Assembly (NCBI GenBank): GCA_963816985.1
Contig: CAWFMF010000004.1
Coordinates: forward strand, 3,596,001 to 3,660,000
Length of the DNA: 64,000 bases
DNA from: JAIVJM01 sp963816985
GTDB lineage: Bacteria > Acidobacteriota > Blastocatellia > Pyrinomonadales > Pyrinomonadaceae
Direction: 5' to 3'
Both the position numbers and the translations under genes were made by a program. The notes beneath the pieces are model-generated. The model was given only the letters and a program-made list of their open reading frames with translations. It had not been told where the DNA came from and searched no databases. Shown here piece after piece: positions 1-7,795 of this stretch. Each line of letters opens with the position of its first letter. The first letter of the stretch is position 1.

Positions 1-1251
1 TGAGACGGGCGCGAAGACCGCCGAGCGCGTGCCGATGACGACGCGCGCCTCGCCGCGTTTGAGGCGGCCCCACTCGTCGAAGCGCTCGCCCGTGGTGAGC
101 GACGAATGGAAGATGGCGACCGCTTCGCCGAAGTGCGCGCGCAGGCGTCGAGAGAAGACGGGCGTTAAGGCAATCTCCGGCACGAGCATCATCGCCGTCC
201 GTCCGGCTTCGAGCGCGGCGCGCATCGCGCGGATGTAGATTTCGGTCTTCCCGCTCCCCGTCACGCCGTGCAGGAGGAAGGCCGCGAAGCCGCCCGTGCT
301 TTGCGCCTCATTAATCTGCTTGAGCGCCGCGTCCTGCGCCTCGGTCAACTCGAACTTGTCGCGCGCGGGGAGCGTCACGCCCGCGAGCGGGTCGCGCCGG
401 ACTTCGCGGACGAAGACTTCGAGGACGCGCCGACGCTCTAAGGTCTGAATCGTTGACACGCTCGTGTGCGCCGCTTCGAGCAGCTCGGCGAAGAGCATCT
501 CGCCGCCCGACGCGATGAGCGTTTCGAGGACTCTCTGCTGCGCCTCGGTGAGTGCGCGCGCGCCGTTCGCTTCGTGCTCATCCGGGGGGAGCAAACGGAC
601 GGCCTTGCGGCGTTTGGCTTTGGCCTGCGCGCTCCGCGCGCGTTGCGCGAGCGTGACCCAACCAGCGCGCTCAAGCTCCCGGACGGCCTTCGAGGCTTGC
701 GCCTGTCCAAGCTCGCGCGCGAGTTCGCGCAAGGTCGTCTCGCCCGCGGAGGCGAGGCGGAGGGCCTGGCCTTTCGCGGTCGCGGCCTTGCGCGCCGGGA
801 TGCGCGAGAGTTCGTCGCGCCCCTCTTGTGTGATGTTGACGATTTGCTCGACGGCTGAATTCAGCCCGGCGGGCAGCGCGGCCTTCAGGATTTCGCCCCA
901 CGGCGCGGCGTAGTATTCGCTAATCCAGCGCGTAATCTCCAGGACCTCCGGCGTCAGCATCGGCTCGGCGTCGAGCAGTTCTTCCGCCTCCTTCAACTCC
1001 GACTCGTCCACCTCGGCGGCGGGGTCGAGCGCGTCGTGCAGCGCGACGACGTACCCGGTCGAGAGCTTGCGCCCGAAGGGGACGAGCAGCCGCGCGCCGA
1101 CGCGCGCCTCTTCACGGAGCGCGAGCGGCAGGCGGTAAGTAAACGTCTGCGAGAGCCGGACGGGGAAGGCGACCTCGGCGTAGAGCGGCGCGGCGGCGCG
1201 CGCGCGCGCGGCGGGCTCGACGGCTGGCGTTGATGCGGTCGGAGTTTGCAC
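1..1251 (-). CDS. priA: Primosomal protein N' (PriA helicase), 5' part only
   Basis: The N-terminal 417 residues of PriA, the 3'-to-5' helicase that reloads the replisome at stalled forks; the rest lies beyond the left edge. The N-terminal part has the expected DNA-binding features (LYAEVAFPVRLSQTFTYRLP, then LLVPFGRKLSTGYVV), followed by a winged-helix-like region. The helicase core starts with the Walker A motif GVTGSGKTEIYIRA and continues with LVPEIALTPVFSRRL and GTRSAVFAPVS just before the edge. The GTG at 1251 is taken as start because an in-frame TAA lies just upstream; no clear ribosome binding site is seen. The family assignment is secure, the start less so. Confidence 0.93.
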   Translation of the reverse strand, partial: MQTPTASTPAVEPAARARAAAPLYAEVAFPVRLSQTFTYRLPLALREEARVGARLLVPFGRKLSTGYVVALHDALDPAAEVDESELKEAEELLDAEPMLTPEVLEITRWISEYYAAPWGEILKAALPAGLNSAVEQIVNITQEGRDELSRIPARKAATAKGQALRLASAGETTLRELARELGQAQASKAVRELERAGWVTLAQRARSAQAKAKRRKAVRLLPPDEHEANGARALTEAQQRVLETLIASGGEMLFAELLEAAHTSVSTIQTLERRRVLEVFVREVRRDPLAGVTLPARDKFELTEAQDAALKQINEAQSTGGFAAFLLHGVTGSGKTEIYIRAMRAALEAGRTAMMLVPEIALTPVFSRRLRAHFGEAVAIFHSSLTTGERFDEWGRLKRGEARVVIGTRSAVFAPVS

Positions 1252-1380
1252 GGGAAGTTACGTTAACTTGAAGACGGGAAAAGTTGAAGTGAGAAGAGAC
1301 TTAAAAACTTAGCACTATAAAAATTCTCAACCGAGACGCAGAATTTAGACTCAGTTTCAAAACCTCAACGCGGGTGATGA

Positions 1381-1455
1381 CTGTAGGGGCAGGGCTTGTC
1401 CCTGCCCGCTCGGTTATGCAAGCAGAACGGGCAGGGACAAGCCCTGCCCCTACAG
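1381..1455. repeat. Palindromic repeat, family A copy 1
   Basis: Perfect 28-bp inverted arms at 1381-1408 and 1428-1455 with a 19-nt loop. Each arm is itself palindromic (GGGCAGGG/CCCTGCCC around CTTGT). Related copies lie at 7355-7450 and 18786-18885. The flank AACGCGGRTGATGAYTGTAG is shared with the 18786 copy, so a unit larger than the hairpin was copied. It fills the gap between priA and the downstream end of the glycosylase gene. REP/MITE-like; no transposase is nearby. Confidence 0.85.
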
Positions 1456-1470
1456 TTTTGCGATGCACAC

Positions 1471-2067
1471 TTACTTCTGCGCTGTCGTCAAAAAGGCGCG
1501 CACCTTTTTCATGTCCTCCCAGACTTCGCGCTTCTTCGTCGGGTCGCGCAGCAGATAGGCGGGGTTGAAGGTCGGCATCAGTTGCGCACGCTCGTAGTCG
1601 TGGAACTCGCCGCGCAATTGGGAGATGGGCTTCTTGGTGCGCAGCAGCGCGCGCGTCGGCGTGTTGCCGAAGGAGATGACGACCGAGGGGCGGACGGCCC
1701 GCAGCTCTCGGTGGAGGTAGGGCGTGAAGAAGTTGAGCACGTCCGCCGTCATCTCTTCGCCGGTCGAAATCATCTTGACGGTGTTGGTGAGGTAGCAGTC
1801 GCGGCGTGCGAGGCCGATGCTGCCGAGAATCTTTTCGAGCATCAGGCCCGCAGGCCCCATGAAGGGCTTGCCGCTCTCGATGTCGGGCGGCCCCGGCGAC
1901 TCGCCGACGACCGCCACGCGCGCGCCCACAGGCCCTTCGCCGAAGATGAAGATGCGTTCCTTGTATTGAGGCAGGCTCGTCGCGCGGCGCAGCAGCTCGG
2001 CGTTGATTTCGTCGAGCGACTCGACCGTCTCCGGCGTCTCTGAATCGAGGAAGAGAGAGTCCTGCAT
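1471..2067 (-). CDS. Uracil-DNA glycosylase family protein lacking the Fe-S cysteines
   Basis: A 198-residue protein of the uracil-DNA glycosylase superfamily, closest in the window to the canonical family-4 enzyme encoded 9 bp upstream. Motif 1 is GESPGPPD (55-62), followed by SGKPFMGPAG; the C-terminal motif reads MPTFNPAYLLRDP. The four cysteines that hold the 4Fe-4S cluster in family 4 are replaced: the N-terminal CxxC segment is missing and the other two positions read VKMIST and FFTPYL. The motif-2 histidine is Asn168. The two genes share the C-terminal pattern (KKREVW.DMKKVR), so this is a diverged duplicate. Whether it still removes uracil is unknown; it may act on another lesion or only bind DNA. 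Confidence 0.85.
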   Translation of the reverse strand: MQDSLFLDSETPETVESLDEINAELLRRATSLPQYKERIFIFGEGPVGARVAVVGESPGPPDIESGKPFMGPAGLMLEKILGSIGLARRDCYLTNTVKMISTGEEMTADVLNFFTPYLHRELRAVRPSVVISFGNTPTRALLRTKKPISQLRGEFHDYERAQLMPTFNPAYLLRDPTKKREVWEDMKKVRAFLTTAQK

Positions 2068-2076
2068 AAACAGCTT

Positions 2077-3156
2077 TTAGCTTTCAGCTATTAGCTTGTC
2101 GGCTTTCTTTCTTGTTTCGTTCAAATAGTCGCGCACCTTCTTCATGTCGTCCCAGACCTCGCGCTTCTTGGAGGGGTCGCGCAAAAGATAGGCGGGGTGG
2201 AAGGTGGGCATGACCTTGATGCCTTTGTAGTCCTGAAACTGCCCCCGCACGCGAGTGATGCCGACCTTAGTGTCGAGCAGGTTGTGCATCGCGGTGTTGC
2301 CGAGGACGACGATAACGTCGGGGCGCGCGATGGCGATTTCGCGGAGCAGGAAGGGCTTGCAGGTCTTGGCCTCTTCGCTGGTCGGCTGGCGGTTGCCGGG
2401 CGGGCGGCAGCGGTTGACGTTGCCGATGAGCACGTCCTCGCGCTTGAGGCCGATGGCCTCGATGATCTTGTTGAGAAGCTGCCCGGCGCGACCGACGAAG
2501 GGGCGGCCCGAAGCGTCCTCGTCCGCGCCGGGGGCTTCGCCGACGAACATCAGGCGCGACTCGCGGTTGCCCTCGGTGTGGACAATCTTGGTGCGTCCCT
2601 GATGGAGCGGGCAGCGGACGCACTCGCCGATGTCTTCGCGGATGTCCTCGAAGGTCTCGCCGGGGCGACCGAGGCTCAACTCATCTTTCGGCTTAATCTC
2701 GCCGAAGAGCGTCTGTATCGGCTCCGGCGGGTTCGTTGAAGGAGGTCTGACTGGCTTCTTTGGCATCTCTGTCTGGTAGAGGACTGAAGGCGCTTCGCCC
2801 GTCGTGCTGCGGGGCGTCGCGGGTAAAGTTTTCGGCGTCGGCGGAAGAGGCGACGACGTTGAAGTTGAAGAGGGCGGCGTCGGGGGCAAAGAAGACGAAG
2901 ATGAAGGAGCCGCCCTCTCGGCGTTCGCGTGGCGCGTGAGCGCGGGCGACGCCGAAGGAGGCGGAGCGGGCGGCCTCGTGCCCACACGCGGCGCGTCAAC
3001 GCTTTGCGCGGGCGGTTCGACAGTGAAGCCTTCGACGCCTTCCAGACCTTCGACGCCCAACTCGCGCAGGTACGAGGCCGTCTCCGCCACGTCCCCCGCC
3101 AGAGACTCCAACAACTCTTTCAACTGTGACTGATCTGTCATCTGATGCGCGTGCAT
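2077..3156 (-). CDS. Uracil-DNA glycosylase, family 4 (4Fe-4S)
   Basis: Excises uracil from DNA to start base-excision repair. The catalytic domain (about 165-359) has all family-4 marks: cluster cysteines Cys179 and Cys182 (ECVRCPLHQ), Cys250 (NVNRCRPPGN) and Cys266 (EAKTCKPF), motif 1 GEAPGADED (206-214) with GRPFVGRAGQLL, and the motif-2 histidine His320 (TFHPAYLLRDP). Residues 45-150 are a low-complexity Pro/Ser/Thr-rich linker, unusual for this family. A second ATG six codons in (3141) is an equally possible start. First gene of a two-gene unit with its cysteine-less paralogue. Confidence 0.93.
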   Translation of the reverse strand: MHAHQMTDQSQLKELLESLAGDVAETASYLRELGVEGLEGVEGFTVEPPAQSVDAPRVGTRPPAPPPSASPALTRHANAERAAPSSSSSLPPTPPSSTSTSSPLPPTPKTLPATPRSTTGEAPSVLYQTEMPKKPVRPPSTNPPEPIQTLFGEIKPKDELSLGRPGETFEDIREDIGECVRCPLHQGRTKIVHTEGNRESRLMFVGEAPGADEDASGRPFVGRAGQLLNKIIEAIGLKREDVLIGNVNRCRPPGNRQPTSEEAKTCKPFLLREIAIARPDVIVVLGNTAMHNLLDTKVGITRVRGQFQDYKGIKVMPTFHPAYLLRDPSKKREVWDDMKKVRDYLNETRKKADKLIAES

Positions 3157-3188
3157 TATCGCACGACTCGCGCCCGCTCTGGCAAACG

Positions 3189-3350
3189 AATTAAAGTCAG
3201 AAGTCGGAACGCTGAACGATGAACAGGGAAAAGCCGTAAATCGTGAATCGTCAATCGTAAATAGTTAAAGACAGGCTCTTACGATTCACGATTTACGGCT
3301 TTAACTTTTCTTCAGTTCATCGTTCAGCGTTCCGACTTCTGACTTTAATT
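3189..3350. repeat. Nested inverted repeat running into the MFS gene 3' end
   Basis: Outer arms of 36 bp (3189-3224 and 3315-3350) are perfect inverted repeats; a second pair is nested inside (3230-3251 and 3281-3302). The right outer arm and the start of the inner right arm are the last codons and stop of the MFS transporter gene, so the repeat encodes its C-terminal tail (about ELKSEVGTLNDE). The arm has internal near-repeats of the type GTCAGAAGTCGGAACGC. It separates the convergent-looking ends of the UDG unit start and the transporter. Confidence 0.85.
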
Positions 3351-4608
3351 CCGTGGGGACGAACCAAGCCCACAGGCCGAGCGCGGCGACCACTGCCGCG
3401 ATGACGTAGAAGACCGCCGCGTAGGAGCCGGTCAGCTCCACACATCCGGCCAAAAGGAGCGGGCCGAGGGCCGATGCGAGCACGGTCAGAGTCTGCGCGG
3501 CCCCCTGTATCTTGCCGAGGTGCGCGCGCCCGAAGGCCAGGCCCCAGAAGGTGAAGAAGACGACCATCACGGCCCCGCCCACTAAGCCCATCGCCACCGC
3601 CCACGCCGCCACCTGCGCGCCCGTCCGCACCGAGGGCAAAAGGACGAGCGCGCCCGTCAACAACATCATGGCCGCCGCCATCAAACGTCCGAGCGGCCAG
3701 CGCCCCGCCAGCCATCCTCCGAGGAAATTTCCGGCCAGCGCCGTCACCGCCGTGACGGCCAGCGTCTTGTGGTAGACCGAGGCTTCGAAGCCGCGCTCGG
3801 CGAGGATGGATTCGTTGAAGAGTCCGATGCCGGAGGCGACCAGCCCGTAGACCGAACTGGAGAGCGCGAAGACCCAGAAGGACGGCGTGCCTAACGCCCG
3901 TCGCAGCGTGTACCCGCCTTCAGCCCCTTCGACTTCGCCCGTCTCGTCCGCCTTCTCTTCCAACCCGTCCACGCGCAGCCCGACGGCTTCCGGCCCGCGT
4001 CGCGCGAAGAGCCACGCCAGCGGCGCGACGACGAACAACAGCGCCGCTCCCACACCGGCCCAAGCCGCGCGCCAGCCCACGCCCACCACCGCCGCCCCCA
4101 CCAACGGGAACGCGGCCATGAAGCCGACGCTCAACGCCACCGTGTACCAACCCATCGCCTTGTTCAGACGCCGCTTGAACCACTGCCCCACGAGCGTGAT
4201 GCTCACCACCGACAGCGCGCTCTGCCCGAACCCCCTCAACAGTGTCACGAGGACGCAGAGCCAGACCACGCCCCGCGCGCCGCTCATCAAAAGCACCGTC
4301 ACGCCGAGGGCGGCGGCGACCGCCGTCAAGACCACGCGGCTGCCCCAGCGGTCGAGCAGACGGCCCACTCCCAGCCCGAAGAGCGCGCCCACAAGCGTCG
4401 CCCACAAGTTGACCTGCGCGAACTCGACGCGGCCCATCCGCAAGTCCGCGAGGAGCCGCTCCGTGATGAGTCCTAAGCCCTGCGTGCGTCCGGGCAGCGT
4501 GCCGACCATCGCCAGCGCCGCGACGCCGACGTTCACCCACCCGTAATAGAGTGGGCGGCGCGCGACGCCCACGGGCGGCTTCGTCAAACGGGCGGCGAGG
4601 CTGTTCAT
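3301..4608 (-). CDS. MFS transporter
   Basis: A 435-residue inner-membrane protein with about 12 hydrophobic segments in the usual 6+6 arrangement and a charged central loop near residues 205-230 (DGLEEKADETGEVEGAEGG). The loop between helices 2 and 3 carries GVGRLLDRWGSRVVL, a good match to the major facilitator signature. The substrate cannot be read from the sequence. The gene upstream (4612-5142), another membrane protein, ends 3 bp before this start, so the two are co-transcribed. The last ~15 residues come from an intergenic-type inverted repeat. Confidence 0.88.
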   Translation of the reverse strand: MNSLAARLTKPPVGVARRPLYYGWVNVGVAALAMVGTLPGRTQGLGLITERLLADLRMGRVEFAQVNLWATLVGALFGLGVGRLLDRWGSRVVLTAVAAALGVTVLLMSGARGVVWLCVLVTLLRGFGQSALSVVSITLVGQWFKRRLNKAMGWYTVALSVGFMAAFPLVGAAVVGVGWRAAWAGVGAALLFVVAPLAWLFARRGPEAVGLRVDGLEEKADETGEVEGAEGGYTLRRALGTPSFWVFALSSSVYGLVASGIGLFNESILAERGFEASVYHKTLAVTAVTALAGNFLGGWLAGRWPLGRLMAAAMMLLTGALVLLPSVRTGAQVAAWAVAMGLVGGAVMVVFFTFWGLAFGRAHLGKIQGAAQTLTVLASALGPLLLAGCVELTGSYAAVFYVIAAVVAALGLWAWFVPTELKSEVGTLNDELKKS

Positions 4609-4611
4609 AAA

Positions 4612-5142
4612 TTACCCTCGGACTTCGTTGAACTCGTGCCGGGCGCGGCGCGGGCGTGGAAGAGTGGCGAGCCACAGCACGACGAGCCCGCCGCAAATCA
4701 GAGCCCCTAGCCAGCGCGCCGGGCCGTGCTCGAAGACGACCGTGCCGTTGAAGACGATGAAGAAAAAGAAGCCGTGCCAAGCGCGTGTGAGGAGCCGTGA
4801 GCGACGCCTGTGGCTGGCCTCGTCGAGCCACCACCAAGCCGTGTCGGCCACCCACGCGAGCGTGAACGCGTAACTGACGAAGACGCCGACGCCGACTTTC
4901 GCCCCCATGACCTCATGCGTCTGCCGCGCCGTCTCCTGAAAGGCCGTCGCGTGGCTCCAACCGTAGTGGAAGGCGAAGGCGCAGAGGACGTGCGCGAGAA
5001 ACCACGCGCAGCCCGATGTCCAAGCGAGCCGGGCCGGGCGCGACCACTTTGGATTGCGCCGACTGAGCAGTAGACACGCCGCCCCCACGGCGTAGCCGAG
5101 CAGCGCCACCCAGACGGTAACTTTCGTCAACCATTCGCCCAT
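4612..5142 (-). CDS. Small polytopic membrane protein of unknown function
   Basis: 176 residues with four or five hydrophobic stretches (about 7-26, 43-63, 85-105, 122-137, 144-160). Histidine- and tryptophan-rich membrane segments stand out (AHVLCAFAFHYGWSH, WVADTAWWW, RAWHGFFFF). I do not recognise the family. It precedes the MFS transporter with a 3-bp gap, so it may be an accessory to that transporter; this rests on position alone. Confidence 0.75.
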   Translation of the reverse strand: MGEWLTKVTVWVALLGYAVGAACLLLSRRNPKWSRPARLAWTSGCAWFLAHVLCAFAFHYGWSHATAFQETARQTHEVMGAKVGVGVFVSYAFTLAWVADTAWWWLDEASHRRRSRLLTRAWHGFFFFIVFNGTVVFEHGPARWLGALICGGLVVLWLATLPRPRRARHEFNEVRG

Positions 5143-5228
5143 CGCGCGGCCACTATAGATTGAAGCCGCGCGCGGCGGCTACAGCGAGCCGGAATTTTTA
5201 CGACACTTTTACAGACGGGGGACGTGCG

Positions 5229-6491
5229 TCAGGCGCGTCGGAGGCGGACGATTTCATCGAGGATTTGGTGGGCGGCTTCGAGCTTGGACATGAGCGGGAG
5301 GGACTTCGGCTCCGCCTCGCCGCGTGTGATGAGCGTGACGACGTTCGTCTCGGTGTTGAAGCCCGCGCCCTCCTGCGTGAGGTCGTTGGCGACGATGGCG
5401 TCCAGACCTTTGCGCTCCAACTTCTCTCGCGCGTGCTCCAAGACGCGCTCCGTCTCAGCCGCGAAGCCGACGACGAGCAGCCCGTTCTTCCTCGCGCCCG
5501 CCACTTCGGCGAGGATGTCGGGCGTCGGTTCGAGCGCGAGCGTGAGAGTCTCGCCGGACTTCTTCATCTTATCGGCGGCGCGGGACGCGGGGCGATAGTC
5601 GGAGACGGCGGCGGCGGCGATGAAGACGGTCGCGCCCTCAACCTCGCGCGCGACTGCGGCGCGCATCTCTTCGGCTGAAGGCGCACGCAGGACGCGGACG
5701 CCCGTTGGCTCCGGCGCGCTCGTCACGCCCGCGACGACCGTCACCGCCGCCCCGCGCGCGCGCGCCGCCTCGGCCAAAGCGAAGCCCATCCGCCCGGAAG
5801 AATGGTTGGAGATGAAGCGCACCGGGTCTAACTCTTCGCGCGTCGCCCCGGCGGTGATGAGGACGCGCTCGCCTTTAAGGTCAGACCCTCTTCGCTCCGA
5901 CTCGCGGAGGATTTCGAGCGCGGCGCGGACGATGATTTCGGGCTCGCTCAAGCGACCGGGGCCGAACGTCCCGCAGGCCATCTCGCCCGCGTCGGGCTCG
6001 ACGACGCGCACGCCGTCGGCGCGCAGCCGCGCAAGGTTGCGGCGCGTCGCCGGGTGGTTCCACATCGTCGTGTTCATCGCCGGGGCGACGAGGACGGGCG
6101 CGTTCGAGGCGAGGTAAGTCGAAGTCAGAAAATCGTCGGCGACGCCATTTGCGAACTTGGCGAGGATGTTGGCCGTGGCGGGCGCGACGAGGAACAAATC
6201 AACGGTCTGCGAGAAGGTGATATGCGCGATGGGGTCAGGGTTTTCCGGGGCGTAGTCGTCAACCACGACGTGCGCGCCGGAGAGCGCGCGGAATGTCAGA
6301 GGCGTGATGAACTCGCAGGCGCGCTTCGTCATCCCGACGCGCACCGTGCAGCCCGCGCGTTGCAGCCCGCGCAGAACTTCCGCCGCCTTGTACGCCGCGA
6401 TCCCGCCCGAAACGCCGAGCGCCACGCGCTTACCTTCAAACTCGCGCGCGGGACTCTGTTGGGCGGAATCGTTTGGCGTTTCAGACGACAT
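5229..6491 (-). CDS. coaBC: Bifunctional phosphopantothenoylcysteine decarboxylase / phosphopantothenate-cysteine ligase
   Basis: Catalyses two consecutive steps of coenzyme A synthesis: ligation of cysteine to 4'-phosphopantothenate (CoaB) and FMN-dependent decarboxylation (CoaC). The N-terminal CoaC half starts GKRVALGVSGGIAAYKAAEV, with the flavin-site segment APAMNTTMW and the substrate-loop cysteine in GEMACGTFGPGRL. The C-terminal CoaB half starts GERVLITAGATREELDPVRF, followed by ISNHSSGRMGFALAEAA and the lysine motif DKMKKS. The ATG at 6491 gives 420 residues, normal for the fusion; longer in-frame extensions are low-complexity. The gene is divergent from the secreted protein gene at 6702. 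Confidence 0.95.
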   Translation of the reverse strand: MSSETPNDSAQQSPAREFEGKRVALGVSGGIAAYKAAEVLRGLQRAGCTVRVGMTKRACEFITPLTFRALSGAHVVVDDYAPENPDPIAHITFSQTVDLFLVAPATANILAKFANGVADDFLTSTYLASNAPVLVAPAMNTTMWNHPATRRNLARLRADGVRVVEPDAGEMACGTFGPGRLSEPEIIVRAALEILRESERRGSDLKGERVLITAGATREELDPVRFISNHSSGRMGFALAEAARARGAAVTVVAGVTSAPEPTGVRVLRAPSAEEMRAAVAREVEGATVFIAAAAVSDYRPASRAADKMKKSGETLTLALEPTPDILAEVAGARKNGLLVVGFAAETERVLEHAREKLERKGLDAIVANDLTQEGAGFNTETNVVTLITRGEAEPKSLPLMSKLEAAHQILDEIVRLRRA

Positions 6492-6588
6492 AATTACTAT
6501 GTTCCGTGGCATTGGGAATGTAGCACCGCGACGAACGGGCACGCAAATCCGATGCTTTGCGTGAGGCGAGTGGGCAGCGCCTTCATGC

Positions 6589-6617
6589 TGAACAGCCGAC
6601 GGCAGTTGTGCTAAACT
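6589..6617 (+). promoter_or_regulatory. Candidate sigma-70 promoter for the 6702 gene
   Basis: TGAACA (6589-6594), 17 nt, then TAAACT (6612-6617) with an extended -10 TG at 6609-6610. The same TGCTAAACT block recurs before the M28 peptidase gene (33349-33357). Confidence 0.45.
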
Positions 6618-6701
6618 CCCTCCCAAAGTAAAACCCCCGAAACGTGCGACGCCCGGTGTGCGAAGTTTTTAAGGCCGACGTGTTTCGGGCCGAGGGACTG
6701 A

Positions 6702-7310
6702 GTGAAAGTGTCGAGGCCGTTCAAAAGCTTGCTCAAATTCGCCGCTTCCGTCTGCCTCGCCTGCGTGGCGTTCGGGGCGAGCGCGGGCGCGCAGACGGCC
6801 AGACAGCAGCGCCTTCATGAAGAGGAGTTCGGCCCCGTCGTCCGCGCCTACCTCGGCTACCTGCGCGACCAGCAAGAGGTCGTGGACGACCGCGTGAGCC
6901 GCCGCGAGATTGACCGTGGCTACTACACACGCAACTCGAACCGCATCCGCGCGCTCCGCGAGATGGCCGTCCGCATCGCGCGCGCGAGCGACAACGACTT
7001 CCTGCCGGAACTCGAAGCCGTCTCGCTCGACGAGTTCGACCAGTTGTTCGCCGAGCCCTTGCCGCGTCCCTCCGACCTCCGGCTCGGCGAGACGCTCTCT
7101 TATCAATTCCGCTTCCTCGGAACCGTGCCCGTCCGCCGCGACCGTTTCTATCTCTTCGCGCGCCTCGACCCGTATGAGCAGGCGGAGCTGAGGAAGAAGG
7201 ACGAGGCGATGAAGAAAGCCGCCGCTCCTTCTGCGGGCGCGGTGACGACGGCGACGACGCCCGCCGCCTCCGACGCGCGGAGCCGCCCGCGCCGCGTCAA
7301 CGAGCCTTGA
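6702..7310 (+). CDS. Secreted protein of unknown function
   Basis: 202 residues. A Sec signal peptide is clear: Lys/Arg start, LLKFAASVCLACVAFGASAGA, likely cleaved before QTARQQ. The mature part is charged and mostly helical-looking (RLHEEEFGPVVRAYLGYLRD), followed by a strand-rich stretch (LSYQFRFLGTVPVRRDRFYLF) and a Pro/Ala/Thr-rich tail. The start is GTG at 6702. I do not recognise the family. Probably periplasmic. Confidence 0.75.
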   Translation: MKVSRPFKSLLKFAASVCLACVAFGASAGAQTARQQRLHEEEFGPVVRAYLGYLRDQQEVVDDRVSRREIDRGYYTRNSNRIRALREMAVRIARASDNDFLPELEAVSLDEFDQLFAEPLPRPSDLRLGETLSYQFRFLGTVPVRRDRFYLFARLDPYEQAELRKKDEAMKKAAAPSAGAVTTATTPAASDARSRPRRVNEP

Positions 7311-7354
7311 AACTTGAAGAATCGTCTGACAAACTCTTCGACGTGAGATGATTT

Positions 7355-7450
7355 TGTAGGGGCAGGGCTTGTCCCTGCCCGCGACTCTCGGAGTTACTCG
7401 GCGCGTGCTGAGTCAAGTCACGCACGGGCAGGGACAAGCCCTGCCCCACA
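7355..7450. repeat. Palindromic repeat, family A copy 2
   Basis: Left arm 7355-7381 and right arm 7425-7450 repeat the family A sequence at 1381 and 18786, with one base missing in the right arm near its end. The loop (about 43 nt) is unrelated to the other copies. It follows the stop of the 6702 gene and immediately precedes the next start. Confidence 0.82.
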
Positions 7451-7456
7451 GTTATT

Positions 7457-7795
7457 ATGCGCCAGCCGACATTCTTTGACCGGAAGCCGACTGATGGCGG
7501 CGTCGAAGCCGGGCGTTTGGTGCTCTACGCGCTCGGCGACTTTCAGGCGCGGGGCAAAGTCCTGTCCGAGAGGGAACTGCCGCTCGACCGTCTGCGCGGG
7601 GCTCTGCGCCGCGCCGCCGAGGCGCTCGACGCCGAAGAGCTTGACGACGAGCAGGCCGTCGCCGCGCTCGGCGCGCTCGGCGCGCGCGTGCGTCGCGTCC
7701 CGACCTTCGTCGCCAAGCACCCCTTCCGCGTCACCGTCCCGGCTGAGTTGGCCGAACGCGCGCTGACGCTGCTGCGAGAATCGAAAAAGGCATGA
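7457..7795 (+). CDS. Conserved-looking hypothetical protein
   Basis: 112 residues, soluble, without cysteines. The middle is a charged helical region (LDRLRGALRRAAEALDAEELDDEQAVAALGAL) followed by RVRRVPTFVAKHPFRVTVPAELAERALTLL. The stop overlaps the start of the asparaginase-family gene by 4 nt (ATGA), so the two are translationally coupled. No family recognised. The start is close to the family A hairpin and could be a few codons downstream. Confidence 0.65.
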   Translation: MRQPTFFDRKPTDGGVEAGRLVLYALGDFQARGKVLSERELPLDRLRGALRRAAEALDAEELDDEQAVAALGALGARVRRVPTFVAKHPFRVTVPAELAERALTLLRESKKA

